A DNA stretch of 39,523 nucleotides, from NCBI GenBank assembly GCA_017515325.1, contig JAFWGA010000002.1, positions 1 to 39,523 of the forward strand, written 5' to 3'. Below are positions 8,794 to 17,833 of this stretch, piece after piece. How positions within the stretch are numbered: position 1 is the first letter of the stretch; each line of letters starts with the position of its first letter. A program made the translations under genes and the position numbers. The DNA comes from Blautia sp. (lineage in GTDB: Bacteria; Bacillota; Clostridia; Lachnospirales; Lachnospiraceae). Below the pieces are notes generated by a model. That model was not told where the DNA came from and searched no databases. It worked only from the letters and a program-made list of their open reading frames with translations.

Positions 8794-9651
8794 TTATTCC
8801 GGGATGATCCGGGCAAAATCCCTGGGACTACATTGAAACTCCCGCTTGAAGGCTTTCAGGAAATTGGAATAATCTCCAAAGCCGCTGTCAAAACAGGCCT
8901 CCATCACAGAAGACCCGCTCCGGAGAAGATCCCGGGCATGTGCCAGCCTTTTTTTCATAATGAACTGATAAATCGACAGACCTGTGAAGTCTTTGAATTT
9001 CCTGCTCAGATGATACCTGGTCAGATGGAACATTTTTTCCAGCTGTTCCAGGCTCAGCGGCTGAGTAAATGAGGCATCGATGTAGGCAACGACACCGTTT
9101 ACGACAGGGTTCTCAATCACGTCCCAGCGGATGCTTTCCGGCGTGGCAAAATAAGCCCGGTTCAGATAAACCACGAAATTGTTTACCGCCCCATAGAGAA
9201 GGTTTCTGGCTCCGAACTTCGTAGATCGCTGAGCATCCAGGATTCTGGTACACTGGTTGATCAGATGCTGCCGGGTAGGAGGATCCGGGCGGACCAGTTT
9301 ATACTGCTTATGGTTGGCATCTTCAAAGCAGGCCGTCAGGTCGTCTCCCACCTCAGCGGAGTTTTGGATAAAGCGGTCATTGACCCAGAGCACGTATCGT
9401 TCATAGGGCTTGCCAGGGCGGATCAGAGGCCTGTGGATATCCATAGAATTGGTCAGAAGAAGATCCCCCGGCTGCAGGTGATAGGAACGTCCCTCCACAA
9501 TGTAGTCCACATCTCCGGAAATGAAAAAAAACACCTCATAAAAATCATGGACATGAAAATCCACCTCCGGAGGAGTCTGATCCAGATAGTGGAAAAACTC
9601 AAAAAAGGGGGCGTTCATGGTCTGGCGATCGGTAAAAGGGGTAGTAGACAT
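8794..9651 (-). CDS. AraC-family transcriptional regulator
   Basis: This 285-residue protein has the AraC/XylS layout. The N-terminal part is a cupin-like ligand-binding domain (DFHVHDFYEVFFFISGDVDY, then GRSYHLQPGDLLLTN). The C-terminal 100 residues form two helix-turn-helix units (LEQLEKMFHLTRYHLSRKFK and CFDSGFGDYSNFLKAFKREF, ending CSPRDFARII). GAGGA lies 9 bases before the ATG. It is divergent from the hexuronide genes and shares a 313-base intergenic region with them, so it most likely activates them in response to a sugar acid or glycoside. The effector is not known from sequence. Confidence 0.9.
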   Translation of the reverse strand: MSTTPFTDRQTMNAPFFEFFHYLDQTPPEVDFHVHDFYEVFFFISGDVDYIVEGRSYHLQPGDLLLTNSMDIHRPLIRPGKPYERYVLWVNDRFIQNSAEVGDDLTACFEDANHKQYKLVRPDPPTRQHLINQCTRILDAQRSTKFGARNLLYGAVNNFVVYLNRAYFATPESIRWDVIENPVVNGVVAYIDASFTQPLSLEQLEKMFHLTRYHLSRKFKDFTGLSIYQFIMKKRLAHARDLLRSGSSVMEACFDSGFGDYSNFLKAFKREFQCSPRDFARIIPE

Positions 9652-9964
9652 CGTATCTTGTCCTCGTCAGGCATTTCTTAGGGAATTATGATGATTCAGG
9701 CTTTTGTCGATGCAATGAAACGAAAAACAGCGCCGTAGATTTGAGAGCGCCTCTCATATAATCTTTCCTACTAAGATTCTACAGCAAGATTCACCATATT
9801 TCAAGCAGTAAATACCAAGTCCTTACCTTCCGTAAATAGTATACTGTATATCACAAGGAACCGGTAATGAAAGCGAAATGTCGGCATATTGTCATGTTCC
9901 GGCAAGATAAGATTTTCCTGATACAAAATACGGTGAAAATAGCTTGACAAAGAAAGAGGGAATC
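9652..9964. promoter_or_regulatory. divergent control region, AraC regulator / hexuronide genes
   Basis: Toward the plus-strand genes there is a good -10 (TATACT, 9840-9845) with no recognisable -35, as expected for an AraC-activated promoter. A second TATAAT is at 9757-9762, next to the interrupted palindrome GAGAG-CGC-CTCTC (9743-9755). No clear regulator binding repeats could be assigned. TGAAAGCG at 9867 resembles half a catabolite-response element only. Confidence 0.4.
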
Positions 9965-10819
9965 ATGGAAAATAATGTTCTGAATACAAGACTGGATGGG
10001 AAAACAGCGGTGGTAACCGGCGCGGGAGGTGTTCTGTGTTCCGGTTTTGCCAGGGTTCTGGCCAGGGCCGGTGCAAAGGTTGCCCTGCTGAACCGAACAC
10101 TTGAAAACGCCCGGAAGGTGGAAAGCCAGATCCTGGCCGAGGGCGGTCTGGCAAAGGCTTATGCCTGTGACGTAACAGACCGGGAGGTCTGCATGGCTGT
10201 GGCTGACCAGGTGAAAGCGGATCTGGGGCCCTGTGACATTCTGCTGAACGGAGCGGGGGGGAATAATCCCAGGGCCTCCACGGACAAGGAGATCTATGAA
10301 CCCGGGGATCTGGAGGGGGATACCAGAAGCTTTTTTGACCTGGACGAAGCTGGCGTTTCCCTTGTCTTTAACCTGAATTTCCTGGGAACCCTGCTGCCGG
10401 TACAGGCTTTTGCCAGGCAGATGGTGGGACGTCCCGGCTGCAACATCATCAATATCAGCTCCATGAATGCCTATCGGCCCCTGACCAAGATTCCTGCTTA
10501 CTCCGGGGCGAAGGCAGCCGTGACAAACTTTACCCAGTGGCTTGCGGTACATTTCGCAAAGGAAGGAATCCGGGTGAATGCCATCGCCCCAGGATTTTTT
10601 TCCACGAAGCAGAACCAGGCTCTGCTGATGAATCCCGACGGAACTCCCACGGAACGAACCCGTAAGATTCTGGCGGCAACGCCCATGGGACGTTTTGGTA
10701 ACTCGGAAACCGAGCTGGCCGGCACCTTGCTTTTTCTGGTCAACAATGATGCCGCCGGCTTCATCACCGGTGTCTGCATTCCGGTAGACGGAGGCTTCAG
10801 CGCATATTCCGGTGTGTAA
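9965..10819 (+). CDS. uxuB: SDR-family fructuronate reductase (D-mannonate oxidoreductase)
   Basis: This 284-residue short-chain dehydrogenase shows the Rossmann dinucleotide motif (TGAGGVLCSG, about 18-27), NGAGG (95-99), the active-site Ser in INISSMN (about 165) and YSGAK (Tyr179, Lys183). Family members beside uxuA in Firmicutes reduce D-fructuronate to D-mannonate with NAD(P)H, as the Bacillus SDR-type UxuB does. The upstream TTG at 9944 is in frame, but the ATG at 9965 with AAAGAGGG in front is the better start. It is the first gene of the hexuronide set. The substrate is inferred from context (uxuA in the same run of genes); gluconate-type SDR activity is the alternative. Confidence 0.75.
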   Translation: MENNVLNTRLDGKTAVVTGAGGVLCSGFARVLARAGAKVALLNRTLENARKVESQILAEGGLAKAYACDVTDREVCMAVADQVKADLGPCDILLNGAGGNNPRASTDKEIYEPGDLEGDTRSFFDLDEAGVSLVFNLNFLGTLLPVQAFARQMVGRPGCNIINISSMNAYRPLTKIPAYSGAKAAVTNFTQWLAVHFAKEGIRVNAIAPGFFSTKQNQALLMNPDGTPTERTRKILAATPMGRFGNSETELAGTLLFLVNNDAAGFITGVCIPVDGGFSAYSGV

Positions 10820-10855
10820 CTGAAGACAAGGGTAAGACCCTGTAATTACAGTGCC

Positions 10856-10996
10856 TAACTGCTCAGTTCAGTCTCTCACAATGCGATGAGCTGCCCATGT
10901 GGCAGTACAGGTAATGAGCCAAAGGCGCACATCCATTGAGAAAATAGGAGCCGTGCCTTCTGCCGTACCTACGAAGCACATGGTTCTGAGCAGTTA
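10856..10996 (+). promoter_or_regulatory. structured leader before the GH2 gene
   Basis: The 210-base gap between the SDR and GH2 genes contains an 11-bp perfect inverted repeat (TAACTGCTCAG 10856-10866 with CTGAGCAGTTA 10986-10996). Nested inside is a 7-bp one (CCATGTG 10895-10901 with CACATGG 10977-10983). An alternative local hairpin (CTGCC-CATGT-GGCAG, 10891-10905) competes for the same bases. The outer arm ends about 14 bases before AAAGGAGG of the GH2 gene. It may be a regulatory RNA structure or a small palindromic repeat element; it matches no riboswitch I recognise. Confidence 0.4.
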
Positions 10997-11030
10997 CAGA
11001 CAACGAAAAGAAAGGAGGAAAGAAAGAACA

Positions 11031-12986
11031 GTGAGAAAGGAAATCAACCTGAATAAAGGCTGGATTTTCCAAAAGGAGAAAGAGGCGCCCCTTAACGTGG
11101 ATCTGCCCCATACCTGGAACAACCTGGACGGACAGGACGGAGGGAATGATTACTACAGGGGAACCTGCCGCTACGAGAAAAGCTTTCCTTTGCCGGCCTT
11201 CACATCGGCTGAAAGGGTTTACCTGGAATTCCGCGGGGTGAACGCTTCGGCACAGGTGGAGCTTAACGGCCAGGAAATCGGCTGTCACGACGGGGGATAC
11301 TCCACCTTCCGCTGGGATGTAACAGAACGGCTGGAGCAGGAAAACAGGCTGACCGTCCGGGTGGATAACAGTGTCAACGAACGGGTATATCCTCAGAAGG
11401 CGGATTTCACCTTCTACGGCGGAATCTACAGGGATGTCCTGCTTCGGGTTGTTCCGGCTCTGCATTTTGATCTGGACCATCTGGGTTCGGAGGGAATCCG
11501 GGTCACGGCAAAACCGGTGAAGGATTACAGGGAAGGACAGGTTCAGGTGGAAACCTGGCTGGGAGGCGGCAAAGCCCCGGCCCCGGATCAGGTTCCTTCA
11601 GGCTGCCGGGTGGAGGTGACCATCCTGGATGCGGAAGGGAAGGCTGTGGCGGCAGGAGAAGGACGGGATGTCGTCTTGTCTCTATCTGCCGTGAAGCTCT
11701 GGGACGGAGTAGAAAGCCCTTATCTGTACACTGCCAGAGCCTGTCTGCTTGAGGGAGAGCAGGAGGTTGATCAGGTGGAAGTCCGGTTCGGTGTCCGGGA
11801 TTTTCACTGCGATCCCAAGGCCGGCTTTTTCCTGAACGGCCGCAGCTATCCTTTGCGGGGGGTATCCCGGCATCAGGACAGGAAGGGAATCGGCAACGAA
11901 CTGACCCGTCAGATGCACCGGGAGGATATGGATCTCATCTGCGAGATGGGGGCCAACACCATCCGCCTTGCCCATTACCAGCATGATCAGTATTTCTATG
12001 ATCTGTGTGATGAACGGGGTATGGTGGTCTGGGCAGAGATTCCCTATATCTCTGAGCATATGCCCCAGGGAAGGGACAATACCATCAGTCAGATGAAGGA
12101 ACTGATTACACAGAATTATAACCATCCCTCCATTGTCTGCTGGGGAGTTTCAAACGAGATCACCATCTCCACCAAAGACAAGAAGGATATGATGGACAAC
12201 CACCGGGTGCTGAATGACCTCTGCCACAGGCTGGATCAAACCCGTTTTACCACCCTGGCCTGCTATGCTATGTGCGGTCCCTTCAATCCCGTGGCTCACA
12301 TCACCGACGTGGTCAGCTGGAATCTCTACCTGGGCTGGTACGTGCCCGGAATGTGGCTGAACGATGCCTGGATGAGGTTTTTCCATACTGTTTATCCCAA
12401 GCGGTGCCTGGGCTATTCCGAGTACGGGGCAGAAGGCATGCCGAATCTCCACGCGGAGAAGCCCCGCAGAGGAGACCACTCAGAGGAATACCAGGCCTTG
12501 TATCACGAATTTATGCTCCGCTGCTTTGAACGGAATCCCTACCTTTGGGCAACCCACGTCTGGAATATGTTCGATTTTGCGGCAGATGCCAGAGACCAGG
12601 GAGGCGAACCCGGCATGAACCATAAGGGTCTGGTGACCTTTGACCGGAAGACAAAGAAGGACAGCTTCTATCTCTACAAAGCCTGGTGGTCCAAAGAGCC
12701 TTTCGTTCACATCTGCTCACGTCGGTTTGAAAACCGAACATCGGATCGGATCTCCGTGAAGGTATATTCCAATCAGAAGGAGGTGACCCTCTTCTGCAAC
12801 GGTAAGCCAGTGGAAACAAAGCAGGGAGACCATGTGTTTGTCTTTCAGGTGCCTCTTGGCGGGGAGATGACCTTCAGAGCTGAAAGCGGATCCTGCCAGG
12901 ACACGGCTGTGTTCCGCAGGGCAGCCAGTCCGGATCCCTCTTACCGCCTGCAGAAATCCGGCAACAAAAGCGCAAACTGGGTGTAA
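11031..12986 (+). CDS. GH2 glycosidase (beta-glucuronidase/beta-galactosidase type)
   Basis: This 651-residue enzyme has the GH2 order: jelly-roll sugar-binding domain (about 1-140), immunoglobulin-like domain (about 150-255), TIM barrel (about 260-560). The acid/base is Glu376 in GVSNE and the nucleophile Glu464 in GYSEYGAEG. No signal peptide is seen, so it acts in the cytoplasm on an imported glycoside. NHK (530-532) fits the NxK motif that contacts the carboxylate in beta-glucuronidases, but GH2 beta-galactosidases can show a similar NxKGLV stretch. The hexuronate context makes glucuronidase or galacturonidase activity attractive. GTG is chosen as start because AAAGGAGG precedes it; an in-frame upstream extension would run through the structured leader. 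Confidence 0.88.
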   Translation: MRKEINLNKGWIFQKEKEAPLNVDLPHTWNNLDGQDGGNDYYRGTCRYEKSFPLPAFTSAERVYLEFRGVNASAQVELNGQEIGCHDGGYSTFRWDVTERLEQENRLTVRVDNSVNERVYPQKADFTFYGGIYRDVLLRVVPALHFDLDHLGSEGIRVTAKPVKDYREGQVQVETWLGGGKAPAPDQVPSGCRVEVTILDAEGKAVAAGEGRDVVLSLSAVKLWDGVESPYLYTARACLLEGEQEVDQVEVRFGVRDFHCDPKAGFFLNGRSYPLRGVSRHQDRKGIGNELTRQMHREDMDLICEMGANTIRLAHYQHDQYFYDLCDERGMVVWAEIPYISEHMPQGRDNTISQMKELITQNYNHPSIVCWGVSNEITISTKDKKDMMDNHRVLNDLCHRLDQTRFTTLACYAMCGPFNPVAHITDVVSWNLYLGWYVPGMWLNDAWMRFFHTVYPKRCLGYSEYGAEGMPNLHAEKPRRGDHSEEYQALYHEFMLRCFERNPYLWATHVWNMFDFAADARDQGGEPGMNHKGLVTFDRKTKKDSFYLYKAWWSKEPFVHICSRRFENRTSDRISVKVYSNQKEVTLFCNGKPVETKQGDHVFVFQVPLGGEMTFRAESGSCQDTAVFRRAASPDPSYRLQKSGNKSANWV

Positions 12987-13037
12987 ATATAGTCGTGCAC
13001 ATACTAAAAGCATACGATCATTTTCTGGAGGAAAACC

Positions 13038-16000
13038 ATGAAGAAAAAACCAAAATCCGGTTTATGGACCTTTTTCACCATTTTCTGCCTGATCCTGACC
13101 ATCGCTGCCATCGTGGGCAATCAGTTTGCCCAGATGTACGCTACCACCATCAACGTGGCCCTGAATACCTCTTATTCCAAGGTAGTGGGCTTTGACGAAT
13201 CAGCGGTTTATTATGCCAGTGATTTCGAAACCCCTGAGGCCAGATGGGAATATGAAAAGAAGCTCTGCGCCGATGTGGAAGCAGAAGGTGCAGCCCTCCT
13301 CAAAAACGACAACGAAGCTCTTCCCCTGGCATCCGGTGCCAAGGTTTCCCTCTTTGCCAGAGGCAGTGTAGACCTGATGTATGGCGGTACCGGCTCCGGT
13401 TCGGTGGACACAAGCGCCGCCCCCTCTCTGCGGGATGCCCTGACAGAACAGGGGATCGAGATCAACCAGACCCTCTGGGACTGGTACGTTTCCAAGGCTG
13501 ACAAGTACGGAAGAAAAACGCCGGCTTCCATTTCTGACCAGCTGGCAGCCAACACCCAGTACGCCGTGAATGAAGCCCCCTGGCAGGAGGTAGCAGACGC
13601 AAACCAGGACAGCTTTGCCGAATACGGGGATGCCGCCATCGTCGTTTTCTCCCGTTCCGGTGGTGAAGGGGCGGATCTTCCCGATGGGGATCCCACTGCT
13701 TCCCTGATGACCTCCACAAATGTCACAAGCCAGGTCAATGACGGCGAGATGAAGGAGCAGGATACCCAGAGCAATATCGAAGAGGTTCAGTACGGTGTCG
13801 GCGCGGAAGGCGACGGGGATTATCTTTCCCTTTCCCAGGAAGAGCGGGATCTTCTGGCAGGCCTGAAGGAGCTGAAGGATGCCGGCACCTTCCGTCACAT
13901 TGTGGTGCTTCTGAATACCTCCAATGCCATTGAACTGGATTTCATGAACCCTGAAATCTGCGGAACAGATTATGGCATTGATTCCTGCCTGTGGATCGGT
14001 GATGTGGGTCAGACCGGCGCAAACGGCGTAGGCCGCCTGCTGGCCGGTGAGACGGCTCCCTCTGGCTCCCTGGTTGACACCTACTGGTATGACAATATGG
14101 CAAATCCGGCTGTGGTGAATTTCTACACCGTTCCCTATCAGGGATATGAGAACTACAATCTCTCTCTGGAGGGTGCAGATGTTCAGGGAATGTACAGCGT
14201 CTATCAGGAGGGCATTTACCTGGGCTACCGTTATCCCGAGACCCGCTATGAGGATGTGGTCATGGGTACCCAAAATGCCGGAAGCTTTGACTATGCTTCC
14301 ACTGTGGCCTATCCCTTCGGCTATGGCCTGAGCTACACCAGCTTCGGCCTCAGTGATTTCTCCGCAGAGGATGCAGGCGAAAGCATTGAGGTACAGGTGA
14401 CCGTAACCAATGAAGGAAATACGGCCGGTAAGAAGACCGTCCAGGTGTATTTCCAGTCTCCCTACACCGCATATGATAAAGAAAACCATATCGAGAAGGC
14501 TGCCGTAGAGCTCTGCGGCTTTGGCAAGACCCAGCTTCTGGAGCCGGGGGCTTCCGAGACCGTGACGGTTTCCGTGCCGAAGCGGGAGCTGCGCACCTAT
14601 GATGCTTACGGAGCCGGCACCTACATCCTGGATGAAGGGGATTACTATTTTACCGTTGCCATGGGTTCCCACGAGGCCGTGAACAATATCCTGGCAGCCA
14701 AGGGATATACCGAAGCCAACGGCATGGATGCTGCGGGTGAAAAGGCCCTGACCTGGAAATGGACCAACGAGGCTCTTGACGACACCACCTATGCCGTTTC
14801 GGAAGCCACCGGCAACCCCATCACCAACCTGTTTGATGAATCCGATCCAAACAGAAGCTCCCTCAACCCCGGCACGGTAACCTTCCTCAGCCGTGCGGAC
14901 TGGGAAGGAACCTTCCCCACAGGCCGGACAGTGCTGACCGCCAATGACGAACTGGCTGCCGCTCTGGCCTTCACCCTTTATCAGGCCGAGGAGCACGCGG
15001 ATACGCCCATGCCCACCACAGCCTCCGGGGAGAAGATGTCTGTCTCCGAGCTCATCGGTGCAGATTATGATGATCCCCGTTGGGAGAGCCTGCTGGATCA
15101 GCTGACCTTTGATGAGATGGTAAACACCATCACCCTGGGCTTCCACAACACCGCTGCCTGCGAAACCGTTTCCAAAGCAGCCACCAAGGACGAGAACGGA
15201 CCTCAGGGTCTGACGGCTTCTCTGGTTGGCGGCGTCTCCGGTATGTGCTACACCTCGGAAGACGTGATGGCGGCCACCATGAACCTGGATCTGATGGAGG
15301 ATGTGGGACGCTGCATCGGCAACGACTGCCTGGATATGGGCTATTCCGGCCTCTATGGCCCCGGCGTCAACATGCACCGCACCCCTTATTCCGGAAGAAA
15401 CTTTGAGTACTATTCTGAGGATCCCTTTGTGGCCGGTGCGATCTGCACCGCCGAGACAAAGGGAATCCAGTCCAAGGGTGTCTATGTATACCTCAAGCAT
15501 GTCGCCCTGAACGATTCCGAGACCAGCCGCAGGGGCGTCAATACCTGGCTCACAGAGCAGGCGGCACGTGAACTGTATCTGGAGGTTGCGGACCGGGCTA
15601 TCATCGATGGCGGCGCATGGTGCGTCATGTCAGGCTTTAACCGCTGGGGTACCCAGTGGAGCGGTGAGAATTACAACCTGCAGACTGCATACCTCAGGGG
15701 TGAGTGCGGCATGCGCGGCATGTCCATCACTGACTTCTCCGGCCTTTCCGCTTACATGGATGTCGCGGATGGTCTGATGGGCGGCTCTGACATCTGGGAC
15801 AGCCCCATGCCTATGATCCACACCGTAGCTGCAGCTACTATGGGCGGAGATCCCCACATCGTCAGCCAGATGCGCCAGGCCATGCACCGGATTCTCTACA
15901 CCGTCGTGAATTCCAATGCCATGAACGGCTGGACCAGCGAGACGCACATTGCCTCCAATATCCCCTGGTGGCAGCTTGCGATCTACGGCCTGATCGGTGC

Positions 16001-16097
16001 CTTCGGCGTTCTGACGCTGTGCAGCCTTCTGATGATGATCCGGAGCCGGAAAAATATGAAGCTCTGGCTGGCCGAGCAGCAGAAAGCACAGAAATGA
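13038..16097 (+). CDS. membrane-tethered GH3 glycosidase with inverted domain order
   Basis: This 1019-residue protein begins with a basic stretch and a helix (about 9-32) and ends with a second helix (about 978-1002) plus a basic cytoplasmic tail. The body would face outside. The alpha/beta sandwich normally at the C-terminus comes first (LLKNDNEALPL near 88-97), then a fibronectin-III-like domain (about 440-560), then the TIM barrel: GPGVNMHRTPYSGRNFEYYSEDP, KH (820-821), and the nucleophile Asp899 in MSITDFSGL. Reversed order is known in Ruminococcus albus and Butyrivibrio GH3 enzymes. Likely it trims beta-glucosyl or beta-xylosyl groups at the cell surface. TGGAGG precedes the ATG; the gap from the GH2 gene is 51 bases. 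Exact substrate unknown. Confidence 0.88.
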   Translation: MKKKPKSGLWTFFTIFCLILTIAAIVGNQFAQMYATTINVALNTSYSKVVGFDESAVYYASDFETPEARWEYEKKLCADVEAEGAALLKNDNEALPLASGAKVSLFARGSVDLMYGGTGSGSVDTSAAPSLRDALTEQGIEINQTLWDWYVSKADKYGRKTPASISDQLAANTQYAVNEAPWQEVADANQDSFAEYGDAAIVVFSRSGGEGADLPDGDPTASLMTSTNVTSQVNDGEMKEQDTQSNIEEVQYGVGAEGDGDYLSLSQEERDLLAGLKELKDAGTFRHIVVLLNTSNAIELDFMNPEICGTDYGIDSCLWIGDVGQTGANGVGRLLAGETAPSGSLVDTYWYDNMANPAVVNFYTVPYQGYENYNLSLEGADVQGMYSVYQEGIYLGYRYPETRYEDVVMGTQNAGSFDYASTVAYPFGYGLSYTSFGLSDFSAEDAGESIEVQVTVTNEGNTAGKKTVQVYFQSPYTAYDKENHIEKAAVELCGFGKTQLLEPGASETVTVSVPKRELRTYDAYGAGTYILDEGDYYFTVAMGSHEAVNNILAAKGYTEANGMDAAGEKALTWKWTNEALDDTTYAVSEATGNPITNLFDESDPNRSSLNPGTVTFLSRADWEGTFPTGRTVLTANDELAAALAFTLYQAEEHADTPMPTTASGEKMSVSELIGADYDDPRWESLLDQLTFDEMVNTITLGFHNTAACETVSKAATKDENGPQGLTASLVGGVSGMCYTSEDVMAATMNLDLMEDVGRCIGNDCLDMGYSGLYGPGVNMHRTPYSGRNFEYYSEDPFVAGAICTAETKGIQSKGVYVYLKHVALNDSETSRRGVNTWLTEQAARELYLEVADRAIIDGGAWCVMSGFNRWGTQWSGENYNLQTAYLRGECGMRGMSITDFSGLSAYMDVADGLMGGSDIWDSPMPMIHTVAAATMGGDPHIVSQMRQAMHRILYTVVNSNAMNGWTSETHIASNIPWWQLAIYGLIGAFGVLTLCSLLMMIRSRKNMKLWLAEQQKAQK

Positions 16098-16110
16098 GAA
16101 GGGAGAACCT

Positions 16111-17661
16111 ATGGCAGAGAAACAGGTAGAGAAACAGACGGCTGACAGCACGGTCAACCGGGCTAAGCTTTATCAGCTGGTTCTTTTTCCGCTGAATAAC
16201 GGCGCAACGAATGTTTATTATGTTCTGGTTCTTTCCTATATCGCGACCTTTGGATCCAATGTCCTGGCTTTGGGGGTCATGTTTGCCTCCATTATGGTCA
16301 CCGCCATGCGTCTGTGCGACGCCATCACGGATCCCATCATCGGGGCTCTGATGGATCGGACAAACGGAAAATTCGGAAAGTTCCGTCCCTTTATGGTGAT
16401 CGGAAACGGGATCATGGCGGTCAGTATCCTGGTTCTGTACCTGGTCACCCCGATGATACCGGAAAGCGCCCTCTGGCTGCGGTATGTGGCTTTTGTGGGT
16501 CTGTACTTTGTCTGGGTCATCGGTTACACCTTCCAGACCTCCTGTACCAGGGCGGGGCAGACCGTGCTTACCAGCGATCCCAACCAACGTCCGCTGTTTA
16601 CTATTTTTAATACCGTAGGTTCTCTTCTGGGGATGGGTGCCATGCAGTTCATGGCGCCCATCATCCGGGCCCGGGTGGCGGACTATTCCAGTGCCTCCTT
16701 TTACCGGGTGCTGGCTCCCATCGGCATTCTGATTTCCGTCGTGCTGACTGTGCTGGCCATTATCGGCATCTGGGAAAAGGATCAGCCGAAATACTTCGGG
16801 ATCGGCGGAAGCAGCCAGCAGAAGGTTAAAATCTCCGAATACCTGGAGATCATCCGGAACAACAATCCCATGCAGCGGCTGATGGTAGCCGGTGCCGGCT
16901 GTAAGCTGGCTCTGTCCATCGCCACCAACACAACCGTGCTTTGCATGCTCTACGGCTGTATGATGGGAAATTACGACGGTCTGTATCTGCCGATGATGGT
17001 TCTGGGATATGTATTCTCGGTGCCCTTCTTCCTGCTGACGGTCCGGACCTCCCAGAAAAAAGGACAGAAGGCTTCTTTGCTGCGGTATGTATCCGTGGCT
17101 CTGGTGTGCTATGTGGGTGTATTGACCCTGCTGCTCTTGTGGAGCCCCGAGAATCCGGCCAGACGTCTGAGCCTTCTGGGAGAAAACGGCCTGGCTCTGA
17201 ATCTGTATACGGTTTTGTTTATCCTCTTCTTCGGGATCGGCTATGGCGCCTATTACGCAACAGCGGATATGCCCATCCCCATGGTGGCGGATTGCTCCGA
17301 CTATGAAACCTACCGGTCAGGAAAATATATCCCTGGTATCATGGGCACCCTGTTTTCCCTGGTGGACAAGCTGGTTTCCTCCCTCTCCGCAACGGTGGTT
17401 GGGCTGGCTGTCAGCATGATCGGCCTCACAAACCTGCCTACGGCAGAGACGCCATACGCTCCGGGCATGAACAAAGTGGTGCTCCTGCTCTTCTGCATCA
17501 TTCCCATGATTGCCTGGGCAGCAACCCTCCTTGCCATGAAAAACTACGCCCTCACGGGGGACAAGATGAAAGAGATCCAGAAGGTCAACAGCCTCCGAAA
17601 AGAAGCCATCTCCCAGGGTCTTTCCCTGGAAGAAGCGATGCGGAAATATCCGAGCACCTGA
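16111..17661 (+). CDS. GPH-family sugar:cation symporter
   Basis: This 516-residue protein has about 12 membrane helices and the glycoside-pentoside-hexuronide signature: YVLVLSYIATFG in helix 1-2, then DAITDPIIGALMDRTNGKFGKFRPFM (shown only in part as family hallmark; Asp and Arg residues near 70-95). Family members such as MelB and UidB/GusB couple sugar uptake to Na+ or H+. It starts 13 bases after the GH3 stop with GGGAGAAC upstream and is surely co-transcribed. Context suggests a glucuronide or oligo-hexuronide as cargo. Confidence 0.9.
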   Translation: MAEKQVEKQTADSTVNRAKLYQLVLFPLNNGATNVYYVLVLSYIATFGSNVLALGVMFASIMVTAMRLCDAITDPIIGALMDRTNGKFGKFRPFMVIGNGIMAVSILVLYLVTPMIPESALWLRYVAFVGLYFVWVIGYTFQTSCTRAGQTVLTSDPNQRPLFTIFNTVGSLLGMGAMQFMAPIIRARVADYSSASFYRVLAPIGILISVVLTVLAIIGIWEKDQPKYFGIGGSSQQKVKISEYLEIIRNNNPMQRLMVAGAGCKLALSIATNTTVLCMLYGCMMGNYDGLYLPMMVLGYVFSVPFFLLTVRTSQKKGQKASLLRYVSVALVCYVGVLTLLLLWSPENPARRLSLLGENGLALNLYTVLFILFFGIGYGAYYATADMPIPMVADCSDYETYRSGKYIPGIMGTLFSLVDKLVSSLSATVVGLAVSMIGLTNLPTAETPYAPGMNKVVLLLFCIIPMIAWAATLLAMKNYALTGDKMKEIQKVNSLRKEAISQGLSLEEAMRKYPST

Positions 17662-17679
17662 TAAAGGCCATGTGTTATA

Positions 17680-17710
17680 CTCGTTAACGGAAATCATTTC
17701 CGTTAACGAG
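17680..17710. promoter_or_regulatory. perfect 14-bp palindrome between transporter and uxuA
   Basis: CTCGTTAACGGAAA and TTTCCGTTAACGAG flank a 3-base centre. No T-tract follows, so it is not a typical terminator. TATACT overlaps its left edge (17675-17680). A partial arm copy (TTTCGTTAA) recurs at 17794-17803. It fits an operator for a dimeric regulator of uxuA, or an RNA processing hairpin that separates transporter and uxuA mRNA levels. Confidence 0.45.
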
Positions 17711-17833
17711 CATAAATGATGCGACGGCTGCATAGAGAAATCAGCCGCTATGCGGCATGCGGCCGCGCGGCCTCATTACAAAAATGTAAGCAATTTCGTT
17801 AATGCGTATAATGACAGAAGGGAGAATACCGCT

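Noticed and set aside
9867-9880. Catabolite-response (cre) site in the regulator/SDR gap
   Set aside because: TGAAAGCG matches only half of the consensus; the other half fails at three conserved positions.
10840-11000. CRISPR array or transposon end at the GH2 leader palindrome
   Set aside because: Only one pair of arms, no transposase and no spaced direct repeats.
13200-15500. 766-codon open frame antisense to the GH3 gene
   Set aside because: Composition follows the codon bias of the GH3 gene on the other strand; no ribosome site or domain is recognisable, and the sense gene has clear catalytic motifs.
17807-17812. TATAAT as the uxuA promoter -10
   Set aside because: Transcription would start on the ribosome binding site itself and there is no -35; more likely chance in an AT-rich stretch.
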